A stretch of DNA of 64,000 bases. Source: an uncultured Helicobacter sp. (lineage in GTDB: Bacteria > Campylobacterota > Campylobacteria > Campylobacterales > Helicobacteraceae). The notes under the pieces are model-generated. The model was given only the letters and a program-made list of their open reading frames with translations, was not told the DNA's origin and did not search any database. Each line of letters begins with the position of its first letter. The stretch's first letter is position 1. Shown in pieces: positions 45,126 to 52,220 of the stretch. The DNA lies in NCBI GenBank assembly GCA_944326445.1, contig CALVDZ010000004.1:62001-126000 (forward strand), in the 5' to 3' direction. The translations under genes and the position numbers were made by a program.

Positions 45126-45428
45126 ATGGGAGTTAGAGGACATTTTTGCCAAAAGTATCAGGTAGAGTATGGGGCGGCGTATTCTTGGAGCGAGCTTGAA
45201 GCTTGCTTTTTAGCCATTGAAGAAAGTCAAGAAGCAGCAGAAATCTTTGATTTCTCAGAATTTGGGCATTATGTGGAAATCGACACAAAGAAATTCCTAG
45301 ACTTAAACGCAGCAGAAGTCAAGAAAGAGCTAGACGAGGAACAGCGCGAAATGTTTGACACTATCCTTGAGTATGCCAAAATGCCACAGAACAAGCGCGC
45401 GGGGTTTGTGCGCGTAGAGGTTTTTTAG
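45126..45428 (+). CDS. Small acidic hypothetical protein
   Basis: 100 residues, acidic, with helices (SELEACFLAIEESQEAAEIF; AAEVKKELDEEQREMFDTIL). Strong ribosome site AAGGAGG. Fourth gene of the P2 operon. No family recognised. Confidence 0.6.
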   Translation: MGVRGHFCQKYQVEYGAAYSWSELEACFLAIEESQEAAEIFDFSEFGHYVEIDTKKFLDLNAAEVKKELDEEQREMFDTILEYAKMPQNKRAGFVRVEVF

Positions 45429-45437
45429 GGGGCGCGT

Positions 45438-45950
45438 ATGAAGATGGTTATCGATAGCGAGATTCTTGGGTTTGTGCAAAAACTCGAGACTTACCGATTA
45501 ATGCGCTCTATCGCCCTTAGTGCGCTGAGTGGCTTTGGGCTGCAAGAGTATTTTAGGGGCGTGAAGATTCAAGGTAATTTACTCTTTTATAGATTCTCAC
45601 ACAATGGCGCGCAAAGGGAGTTTATCTATAAGAAAGAAATCATTAAACAAGCCCTAAGAGAAGAATACAAAAAGCACCTTAAGGAATGCAAGGAGCTGGG
45701 CTTGGTGTTTCAAGACATATCCTGCTTTGTGGTGCGCACGCCACAAGAGCCAGCTATACAGCCCTATCGCGTAAATCGCTACAAAGAGCGCGCAAAGGGC
45801 AATTTTAAGATTAACCCAAACTCCCGCTTTAAGGAGTATTTTGAAAAAATGCGTGAGGCTATCAGAGCCAACATAGCCAAAGAAGCAATGTTTAGGGAGC
45901 AAGACAACGCCCCCTCTTTGTTTGATGAGCCTTTAGGTGCGAGAGCCTAA
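45438..45950 (+). CDS. Hypothetical protein with a possible DciA/DUF721-like stretch
   Basis: 170 residues. The segment GNLLFYRFSHNGAQREFIYKK and the helix IIKQALREEYKKH resemble the DUF721-like part of the chromosomal protein at 4127 (TLFFAAKHPAFCQEFNYTRK, HIIQTLRSY). The C-terminal half is polar and basic. Last gene of the P2 operon. If the resemblance holds, it could help load a helicase on element DNA. The similarity is weak, so the call is tentative. Confidence 0.5.
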   Translation: MKMVIDSEILGFVQKLETYRLMRSIALSALSGFGLQEYFRGVKIQGNLLFYRFSHNGAQREFIYKKEIIKQALREEYKKHLKECKELGLVFQDISCFVVRTPQEPAIQPYRVNRYKERAKGNFKINPNSRFKEYFEKMREAIRANIAKEAMFREQDNAPSLFDEPLGARA

Positions 45951-45966
45951 GGGCTCACTCTCTCTT

Positions 45967-46075
45967 TTATCCCTTATAACTGCATTAGATTCACACCTTA
46001 AAATTTTTATGTGCATACACTTCTTAAAAATTGTGCCCTTATGTGCATATTTTGCCAAATAACTTGTATTAGAAT
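45967..46075 (+). promoter_or_regulatory. Class A promoter module, copy A2
   Basis: TTATCCCTTATA at 45967, dyads TATGTGCATA at 46008-46017 and 46040-46049, and -10 TAGAAT at 46070-46075. Spacing is 32 and 20 bases, as in A1. It heads the operon of the 43-residue gene, ArdC-like protein and SSB. Confidence 0.82.
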
Positions 46076-46110
46076 GTGTGTGTTTCAAAAATCTTTAAAG
46101 GAGTTTTACA

Positions 46111-46242
46111 ATGGAAGAAACAAGCACCAAGCTAACACAAGTCGATTACGCAATGTTAGTGCAGTATGGCGTTGATAGTGTATCTGATGAAGAGATTATA
46201 GCTCAAGCAGAGCTAGAATCTGAATATATGGAAATCAACTAA
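46111..46242 (+). CDS. Very small acidic protein upstream of ardC
   Basis: 43 residues with ribosome site AAAGGAG. Acidic and helical (DEEIIAQAELESEYMEI). It starts right after promoter A2 and ends 10 bases before the ArdC-like gene. It may act as a DNA mimic or a partner of the next protein; nothing proves this. Confidence 0.55.
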   Translation: MEETSTKLTQVDYAMLVQYGVDSVSDEEIIAQAELESEYMEIN

Positions 46243-46252
46243 GGAGGACATT

Positions 46253-47356
46253 ATGGAAGCAGTAGCAGAAAAAGTCGAAAAAACCTACGAAAAGATGATT
46301 GAGGATATTAAGACAAATGCCATAACCACCATTGCAACAAGTATTGCTGGTAAAAAGCAAAAAGATGAAAATGGCGTTAATATTGTCGATGAGAATGGAA
46401 GAGAAGTCAGAGGTAATTCTTTTGCCCCATTCCTTAGAGACCAAAAGGCAGAGAATCTGCAAAGGGCTTATAATGCCTCCACAGGCAATGCCTTTATGGG
46501 GATTAACTCTCTCCTGCTAGACATCAAAAAGGCAGAGTTTGGCTACCAAACCAACCAATGGGTTACGCTTAGACAGGCAAGAATGCTCGGAGCAAGCGAG
46601 GCAGACATCCAAAAAGCCCAAGAGCAATGGCAAGAAAAGTCTGTGCAGACACATTTTGTGAATACTAAAATCGCAGTGCCTGCCTATGAGAAAGACGAAA
46701 ATGGCAACAAAATCCCACTGCTTGACAAAGAGGGCAACCAACGATACGCGCTGGATAAAGATGGAAATCGCAAGCTCGATGAGAATGGTAACAGCATACC
46801 GCTCTATAAATTTAAGTATGAAGACACCAACATCCAGCTCAAAGACAAAGATGGCAAATTGCTTTTCAACGAAGACAACCAGCCTATAATGAAGCAAAAG
46901 CAAGTCTTTGAGATTCAAAATGTAGAGCCAAAGCTAGACACCAACAGACTCTACAATCTCGCAGAGTTCCCAAGTGTGGTAAAAGAAAGGGTAAAACCGC
47001 TCAACAAAGAGAGCGAGTATAAGCATATCTATCGGCATTTGCACGATGAGAAGAAAAGCAAAGGCGTGATTTTACAAGACCTTGAAAAAATCTCGCCTAC
47101 CACAAGGGAGCAAATCGAGCATTACTTTAAGGCACAAAACTTCAAGCAAGACTACAAAGTGCCTCAAGCGCTTAACGAAAGACAAAAAGCACAAGTAGCA
47201 GAGATTGCCAACAAGATAGTCGAAAAATCAGCTAACGCCCAAAAACCACAAGAGCAAACACAAGAAAAGGCACAGGAAAAAGCACAAGAAAATGTGCGAG
47301 AAAACGCAAGAGCTCATAAGCCAGCACCAAAGAAAAAAGGCGGATATAGCCACTAA
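46253..47356 (+). CDS. ArdC-type antirestriction protein with DENGN repeats
   Basis: 367 residues. The N-terminal ArdC ssDNA-binding domain is visible: PFLRDQKAENLQRAYNASTG, then AFMGINSLLLDIKKAEFGY and QWVTLRQARMLGAS. The metallopeptidase half with HExxH, present in full ArdC proteins, is missing. In its place are repeats DENGNKI, DKEGNQR, DKDGNRK and DENGNS, of the same kind as in VirB10. The C-terminus is Gln/Ala/Lys-rich. ArdC proteins protect incoming single strands against restriction. Co-transcription with SSB supports a role in the recipient. Confidence 0.8.
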   Translation: MEAVAEKVEKTYEKMIEDIKTNAITTIATSIAGKKQKDENGVNIVDENGREVRGNSFAPFLRDQKAENLQRAYNASTGNAFMGINSLLLDIKKAEFGYQTNQWVTLRQARMLGASEADIQKAQEQWQEKSVQTHFVNTKIAVPAYEKDENGNKIPLLDKEGNQRYALDKDGNRKLDENGNSIPLYKFKYEDTNIQLKDKDGKLLFNEDNQPIMKQKQVFEIQNVEPKLDTNRLYNLAEFPSVVKERVKPLNKESEYKHIYRHLHDEKKSKGVILQDLEKISPTTREQIEHYFKAQNFKQDYKVPQALNERQKAQVAEIANKIVEKSANAQKPQEQTQEKAQEKAQENVRENARAHKPAPKKKGGYSH

Positions 47357-47363
47357 GCTACTA

Positions 47364-47384
47364 GGAAGTAGAATCCCTACTTCC
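47364..47384 (+). terminator. Hairpin between ardC-like gene and ssb
   Basis: GGAAGTAG-aatcc-CTACTTCC, 8-bp stem with a 5-base loop. No T run follows, so it may attenuate or mark an RNA-processing site rather than end transcription. Confidence 0.4.
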
Positions 47385-47421
47385 TGCCACAACACCAACT
47401 ACTTACACAAGGAGACACACA

Positions 47422-47886
47422 ATGAATACAGTCATTATCAGAGGCTATGTTACTAGAGATTCTTTTACGCATAGTATAGGCAAAAATCAACTACAATGCC
47501 TCAATTTTACCATCGCACAAAATGTTTCTTTTAGAAACGAAAGAGGCAACCTCGAGCAAAAGGCAATGTTTTTTGATGTAACCATATATGGGAATTACGC
47601 AAAAGCCATAGGCTCGCTGCAAAAAGGCACACTTGTGTATGTGCAAGGCAAACTCAATCAAGAATCTTGGGAGAAAGATGGGCAACGACACTCTAAAGTG
47701 AGTATTATTGCCAAAAAAATCTATGTCAATCCCCCAGCAAGGCAACACAACCAGCCAAACTACCACAACCAAGCAGCAAACACAAATCATCAGAATCCTC
47801 GCAATGAAACCAAGCTTAGCCCTCAGGAAATAAAAGAAATCCTTGAACAAGATACACAAAGAGCGCACAATGAGCAGTACAACTGA
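47422..47886 (+). CDS. ssb: Single-stranded DNA-binding protein
   Basis: 154 residues. The OB fold is clear: MNTVIIRGYVTRDSFTHSIG, FTIAQNVSFRNERG, FFDVTIYGNYAKAIGSLQKG and TLVYVQGKLNQESWEKDGQ. The Gln/Asn-rich tail ends in HNEQYN; the usual acidic tip (DDDIPF type) that recruits partner enzymes is missing. An overlapping acidic frame begins at 47870. SSB on conjugative elements coats incoming single strands. Confidence 0.92.
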   Translation: MNTVIIRGYVTRDSFTHSIGKNQLQCLNFTIAQNVSFRNERGNLEQKAMFFDVTIYGNYAKAIGSLQKGTLVYVQGKLNQESWEKDGQRHSKVSIIAKKIYVNPPARQHNQPNYHNQAANTNHQNPRNETKLSPQEIKEILEQDTQRAHNEQYN

Positions 47887-47971
47887 GAATCTAGACGAAA
47901 CGAGAGAGGACGAGGAAATCATCATCGAAAGTCAAGATGATGAGTTTGTGTATCTCGGGCAAGAAGAATAG
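47870..47971 (+). CDS. Small acidic protein overlapping the ssb end
   Basis: 33 residues, strongly acidic (NLDETREDEEIIIESQDDEF). It overlaps the SSB stop by 17 bases in another frame, without its own strong ribosome site, so its translation would be coupled to ssb. It could serve in trans as, or by frameshift become, the acidic tail SSB lacks. Confidence 0.45.
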   Translation: MSSTTENLDETREDEEIIIESQDDEFVYLGQEE

Positions 47972-47980
47972 GAGGCAGCA

Positions 47981-48131
47981 ATGAATCGTGAATCACTAGC
48001 ACATCCTAGAGAATAGGTTTAAACACAACAAAGACAAGGCAAAAGAAGCCATAAAAGAACAAACTCAAGAATGCCAAGAGCGCACTGCAAGGAGACCACA
48101 GCCCAAAAAATCAAAAGGCGGCAGACGATAG
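47981..48131 (+). pseudogene. Small basic gene with a frameshift
   Basis: ATG 47981 has a very strong site (AGGAGGCAGCA) but stops after 11 codons. A second frame, with no start, runs on to TAG 48131 and encodes a basic helical protein (NRFKHNKDKAKEAIKEQTQE, ending KKSKGGRR, like the KKKGGYSH end of the ArdC-like protein). A one-base deletion near the start would join them into ~50 residues. Either a decayed gene, a programmed shift or a sequence error. Confidence 0.4.
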
Positions 48132-48133
48132 CC

Positions 48134-48162
48134 ACAATCCTAGGCTTTCAGCCCGGGATTGT
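48134..48162 (+). terminator. Probable terminator of the ardC-ssb operon
   Basis: ACAATCC-ta-GGCT-ttc-AGCC-cg-GGATTGT, an 11-bp imperfect stem right after the frameshifted gene. It closes the A2 operon. The following 120 bases hold no gene. Confidence 0.55.
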
Positions 48163-48307
48163 ATCCCCATACTCTACCAATACCTAAACAATCCTAGATT
48201 CTAAAATCCTACTATTCACACAAAGCCAAACCCACTCTATAAGAACATAAAACCAAACACAAGGCAAAGCCCTTAGATTCTAAAGCTTTATCGCTGACGC
48301 TTGTTTT

Positions 48308-48370
48308 AAGGGATGAAAGCGCATAAATGGCGTTATTTGGGGGTTTTGTGGTGGTGGATTATTCTATAAT
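48308..48370 (+). promoter_or_regulatory. Class P promoter module, copy P3
   Basis: AAGGGAT from 48308 and TATAAT at 48365-48370, 57 bases apart, with GCGCATAAATGGCGTT and TTTGGGGGTTTTGTGG between. It also shares TATCGCTGACGCTTG upstream with P1. It precedes the small frames at 48406 and 48527. Confidence 0.78.
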
Positions 48371-48405
48371 ACTTGCAGAAAAACAAAAAGGAGCAACTGC
48401 TTGTC

Positions 48406-48534
48406 TTGGGCTTTTTAGCCAACCTTGCGAACACATTTTGTGAGCTGACTTTGGACGAGCTGATGCAGCAAAGCCCTTTTGGGCTATCTGAGGAGGATTT
48501 TAATCTTATGAAAGGAGGTGCTAAAGATGAATGA
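48406..48534 (+). CDS. Possible small protein from a TTG start
   Basis: 42 codons, LGFLANLANTFCELTLDELM followed by an acidic part. No ATG is available. The TTG lies 41 bases after the -10 box, the same distance as the ATG behind P4, and AAGGAG stands 12 bases before it. The end overlaps the next gene by 8 bases. Moderately plausible. Confidence 0.4.
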   Translation: MGFLANLANTFCELTLDELMQQSPFGLSEEDFNLMKGGAKDE

Positions 48535-48751
48535 GTCGATGATTAACGAATCAATGGCTGAGGGCTGTGTGAGCTTTTTTAAAAGCAAAGGCTTATATGC
48601 CTATGCTCGTGGCAACAAAGTATTCTTAGATGTCGCCAATGAAGATGGTAGCTATGAATGCTCGGTGCAGCTCACAGAATCCGATATAGAAGCTTTTAAT
48701 AGCGAATATATCGAAGAGGGCTTAGCAAATGGCACAATCGAGCAGTGCTAA
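48527..48751 (+). CDS. Small acidic hypothetical protein (class P regulon)
   Basis: 74 residues from ATG 48527 (AAAGGAGG 8 bases before). Acidic, alpha/beta: GCVSFFKSKGLYAYARGNKV then FLDVANEDGSYECSVQL. Soluble. No family recognised. Confidence 0.6.
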   Translation: MNESMINESMAEGCVSFFKSKGLYAYARGNKVFLDVANEDGSYECSVQLTESDIEAFNSEYIEEGLANGTIEQC

Positions 48752-48910
48752 GGCGCACTTGATTGTTTATTGTGTGGCTTGAAGCGCTGGGAGGAGGTTA
48801 AGGGGCTTTTGCCCCCTTTTGTCCTTTAAGAGAGGCTTTAGAGTTTAGATTCTATAATAGATTAAGCAACCACAAAAATTAAGTGGGTAAATTTGGAATA
48901 TTGAGGAAAA

Positions 48911-49141
48911 ATGATAAGCGAAATTGCCACCAAAGACTTTGTGCGAGCCGAGATACTAGAAGCAAAGCAGGAGCTAAGGCAGGAAATGGCGGCGATGAAG
49001 CAAGAGCTCAAGCAAGATATGGCAAATTTAAAAGTCAATATGATTAAATGGACGCTGGGTATTGTAGCCTCAGCAAGTATCCTTGTAATCGGGGCAAACT
49101 TTGCTCTCATAGGCTTTTTAGTTCAAAACCTCAAGGGCTAG
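48911..49141 (+). CDS. Coiled-coil protein with C-terminal membrane anchor
   Basis: 76 residues: a coiled coil (ILEAKQELRQEMAAMKQELK) followed by a membrane helix (WTLGIVASASILVIGANFALIGFLV). This is the build of DUF1640-type small proteins found on phages and mobile elements. Membrane-anchored, facing the cytoplasm. Role unknown. Confidence 0.65.
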   Translation: MISEIATKDFVRAEILEAKQELRQEMAAMKQELKQDMANLKVNMIKWTLGIVASASILVIGANFALIGFLVQNLKG

Positions 49142-49178
49142 ATTCTAGCCCGCAGGGGCAAAGCCCCAAAACTCTCTT

Positions 49179-49288
49179 TTATCCCTTATAACTCCCTTTA
49201 GAAAAGCTATCTCTGCATTTTATGTGCATACACTTCCTAAAATTTATACCTTTATGTGCATATTTTGCCAAACAAGATTCCCTACAAT
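49179..49288 (+). promoter_or_regulatory. Class A promoter module, copy A3
   Basis: TTATCCCTTATA at 49179, dyads at 49221-49230 and 49253-49262, and -10 TACAAT at 49283-49288. Spacing 32 and 20, identical to A1 and A2. A second TATAAT-like box lies at 49297. It heads the 389-residue and Toprim genes. Confidence 0.82.
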
Positions 49289-49324
49289 AGCCAAAATATA
49301 ATCTTTTCCCATAAGGAGTTTATT

Positions 49325-50494
49325 ATGGCTGATAGCTGGCACGATGATGTGAAAGTCGATGATATGCAAGAGGAGTTTATGAAATGGTTTAGAGCCCTCA
49401 TACCTGATGATAGAGACTTGTTCTTTAAAACATTGAAAGACGAATACGACGAGATTAAAGAAATGGAAGCCAATGGCTATATGCCACTAGAAGCAGCAGA
49501 AACGAGAGAATATATCGACACCTTGCAGCAAGAAGTTCAAGAGATGAAAGACCAAGCAGAGACTAAGGATTTCATCGAAAACATAGAACAAGAAGTCAAT
49601 GAGATAAAGCAAGATGTGGAGAATACCCAAACACCACTTACACAAGAAGATATTGAGGAGCGCATAGCCAAAGAAAAAGATTCTTTTATCCAAGAGAATA
49701 AAGAGGGGCTAAAGGAGCTTGAGCTCGTATCTGAGACAAAAATGGACAATACCCCAATCACGCTCTATTCTGATGAGATGATATTCCCACAGCAGCAAAT
49801 GGACGACTACAAAAAAGAGCTAGCCAACAACCCAAATGCCAAGCTATCCGACCATCTCGATATGGACAATGTCAAAGACAATCTCGCCAAAGAGCAAGAA
49901 TTTCAAAATATCTTTACCCAAGAAGTCGCCTCACTCTCTGATGAAGCGCCATCGCTTGAGCAAAGCCAAAAGCTCAACCCCGACAATTATTTCAAAGACC
50001 TCATTAATTGGTTTGATAAGAAAAAGCTTGAAAACGAGAATATGCCTCTTACCAAGAACGAGTTTAAGCAGGAGTTTTTAGAATACTGCAAAAATGGAAT
50101 GGATGAAAATGAAATGAAGATTCTCTTGCTCCTTGCCAACAAAGAACCAAGTAAGCTCACCAAAGAGCATAAAGATATGATTAACGAGGGCTTGAAATTC
50201 AACCTCACAAACAACAAGCTGCTTGACAAAGGACTTGAAACAGCTATTAGAGCACAGCTTGGTGAGAATCTCATCAACAATAACATTGATGACTTCACAA
50301 AAAGTGTCGATAAACTCAAGAAATCCGACAGCCTCATCGATAAAAAGATGATGGAGGGCACAACCCAAAAGCTCGCCCAAAAAATCCAAGACCAAACACC
50401 AAACATCACGCAAGGCAACAAAGACAAGCTAGAATCTATTAGCACAGGTAAAGAAATGCCAAAAATCAGTATGGGCAAGGGTATGTCCAAATAA
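49325..50494 (+). CDS. Large acidic hypothetical protein (class A regulon)
   Basis: 389 residues from ATG 49325 (AAGGAG upstream). Acidic, coiled-coil N-terminal half (REYIDTLQQEVQEMKDQAET; ENIEQEVNEIKQDVENTQ) and a helical C-terminal domain ending PKISMGKGMSK. No family recognised. It is paired with the Toprim gene 9 bases downstream, so the two may act together on single-stranded DNA. Confidence 0.65.
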   Translation: MADSWHDDVKVDDMQEEFMKWFRALIPDDRDLFFKTLKDEYDEIKEMEANGYMPLEAAETREYIDTLQQEVQEMKDQAETKDFIENIEQEVNEIKQDVENTQTPLTQEDIEERIAKEKDSFIQENKEGLKELELVSETKMDNTPITLYSDEMIFPQQQMDDYKKELANNPNAKLSDHLDMDNVKDNLAKEQEFQNIFTQEVASLSDEAPSLEQSQKLNPDNYFKDLINWFDKKKLENENMPLTKNEFKQEFLEYCKNGMDENEMKILLLLANKEPSKLTKEHKDMINEGLKFNLTNNKLLDKGLETAIRAQLGENLINNNIDDFTKSVDKLKKSDSLIDKKMMEGTTQKLAQKIQDQTPNITQGNKDKLESISTGKEMPKISMGKGMSK

Positions 50495-50503
50495 GGCTAT
50501 GCT

Positions 50504-51682
50504 ATGCAAGATTTAACCCTTATTCCCTTACACGAAGTGCTTATAGCCAATGGCTATACACTCGATAGAAGCAAATCCTCTAAAATGTATCCTTGTGTGG
50601 TTAATCCCAACACCAACGAGCGCTTTATAGTCAGCAAGCGAGGGGAGAATTACCTATACTTTAACCCCAATGAGCAAAGCGATAGGGGCAATATCATCTC
50701 CTTTTGTAGAATCCACGCACTCGATATAAAGCAACTTGTCAAAAACTATGATGAGAACATAGAAATGGCAAAATCCTACACCCACGACTTCTTTAAGGCA
50801 CAAACAGACCCAAATCTTATCCTAAAGACATACGATAGCCTAGAAAAAGTCAATAAGGAAAATATGGGGCAATGCCTCATATTCAAACAAAGAGGCTTTG
50901 ATATGGACTATATAGGGCAAATCGAAAACACCCTGCGCAAAGACGAAAAGAACAATATCGTAATACCCAACTACAAACTTGCTGACAAGGAGTTTGGGGA
51001 TATTTACAAAGACAAGCTTTTCTTTTTGAGTGGCTATACCAAACGCCTAAACTATCCCATCACTAAAGACAGAAATGGACAAGAGCTCGAACGCCCTATT
51101 AAAAGCATACAATCAGGAGCAAAAGGACTAGAGATTATCAATGTCAATAAAGACCCTAAGACTATTAGCCACATTGTGATTTCTGAAAGCATTATAGATT
51201 CTCTCTCACTAGGGCAACTTAAAGGACTAGACCCTAAAAAGACAATGTTTGTCTCAACAGCTGGAAACTTTAATGCCCAAAACTTAGAAAAAACCCTATT
51301 TGCTATCCTCGATAAGGCAAATAATGCAAGAATCATACTTGCCTTTGACAACGACGAAAAAGGAATAGCCTTTAGTGAGCAGATAGAATCTAAGATTCTT
51401 AAACATACCAAAAAATTTCCTACCACCTACAAGCCCTTTGCCAAAGACTGCAACGACGATTTAAAGATTACTAACATTACAGGACTTAAGAATCTTAATG
51501 AAAATACCTACCAAGATTGGGTATATTCTAAAATGCTCAAATACAAAATAACCAAGGACACAAGCACAAGGGCTACCTTGCTGCACCATTTTAGGAAGCT
51601 AAACAGCCTCAAGCCTTTCAATGAAGAGAATATCCAAGTATTCAACAACACAAGAAAACACGCCGCCATAAAGGGTTTGTAG
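50504..51682 (+). CDS. Toprim-domain (DUF3991-type) primase-like protein
   Basis: 392 residues. The N-terminal ~80 residues look like the DUF3991 region of mobilisation primases (YLYFNPNEQSDRGNIISFCR). The Toprim fold shows VISESIIDSLSL with the catalytic Glu (~229), then SSTAGN-like FVSTAGNFNA and ILAFDNDEKG (~282) with the metal-binding Asp pair. Such proteins prime or nick DNA during conjugation. Under class A promoter control with the preceding gene. Confidence 0.8.
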   Translation: MQDLTLIPLHEVLIANGYTLDRSKSSKMYPCVVNPNTNERFIVSKRGENYLYFNPNEQSDRGNIISFCRIHALDIKQLVKNYDENIEMAKSYTHDFFKAQTDPNLILKTYDSLEKVNKENMGQCLIFKQRGFDMDYIGQIENTLRKDEKNNIVIPNYKLADKEFGDIYKDKLFFLSGYTKRLNYPITKDRNGQELERPIKSIQSGAKGLEIINVNKDPKTISHIVISESIIDSLSLGQLKGLDPKKTMFVSTAGNFNAQNLEKTLFAILDKANNARIILAFDNDEKGIAFSEQIESKILKHTKKFPTTYKPFAKDCNDDLKITNITGLKNLNENTYQDWVYSKMLKYKITKDTSTRATLLHHFRKLNSLKPFNEENIQVFNNTRKHAAIKGL

Positions 51683-51791
51683 CCCTTATTCCTCCTTAGT
51701 GCCAATGCCTAACACATAGCCAAACTCTCTCCACAGCCAAGAATAAAGAATCTTACATAAGTTAAGGGCTAAAAATAATGCCTTTTGTTTT

Positions 51792-51854
51792 AAGGGATAA
51801 AAGCGCATAAATGGCGTGATTTAGGGGATTGTGGGGTTTTGGTTATTCTATAAT
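51792..51854 (+). promoter_or_regulatory. Class P promoter module, copy P4
   Basis: AAGGGAT from 51792 and TATAAT at 51849-51854, 57 bases apart. Nearly identical to P2 over about 75 bases (GCGCATAAATGGCGTGATTT and GGTTATTCTATAATATCACT). It heads 51890, the DUF4942 methylase and the recombinase. Confidence 0.8.
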
Positions 51855-51889
51855 ATCACTACAAAAAAAGAAGAAAAGGAGCGCAAACA

Positions 51890-52210
51890 ATGGATACTAA
51901 AAAATTGATAGAGGTTATAAGAGCTGATGAGAGAATCTTAAAAGTGCTTAAGAATAACAAGGTTACACAATGTGTGTTTGACTTAATAAGGGGAAAAGGC
52001 ACGATTGAAGGAGATAAATTGATACGCACAAACGCCGCAAATGTGGCGGTTACGCGCTGTAATGATACTTACTCTTTTTATGGATACAGTAAGGGCAGAT
52101 TTGACATTTGGAATTATGGCTTTTATATCTTAGAAACAAAGATAGAAAATGATAAGCCGCTAGTCAATCTCATTTTTAGAACACACATTTTTTTTGAATC
52201 CCAAAAATAA
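51890..52210 (+). CDS. Small hypothetical protein (class P regulon)
   Basis: 106 residues, AAAGGAG upstream. Helical start (KLIEVIRADERILKVLKNNK) and a strand-rich second half (YSFYGYSKGRFDIWNYGFYI). Soluble. It is followed 10 bases later by the methyltransferase, so the two may work together. No family recognised. Confidence 0.6.
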   Translation: MDTKKLIEVIRADERILKVLKNNKVTQCVFDLIRGKGTIEGDKLIRTNAANVAVTRCNDTYSFYGYSKGRFDIWNYGFYILETKIENDKPLVNLIFRTHIFFESQK

Positions 52211-52220
52211 GGAGCACACA

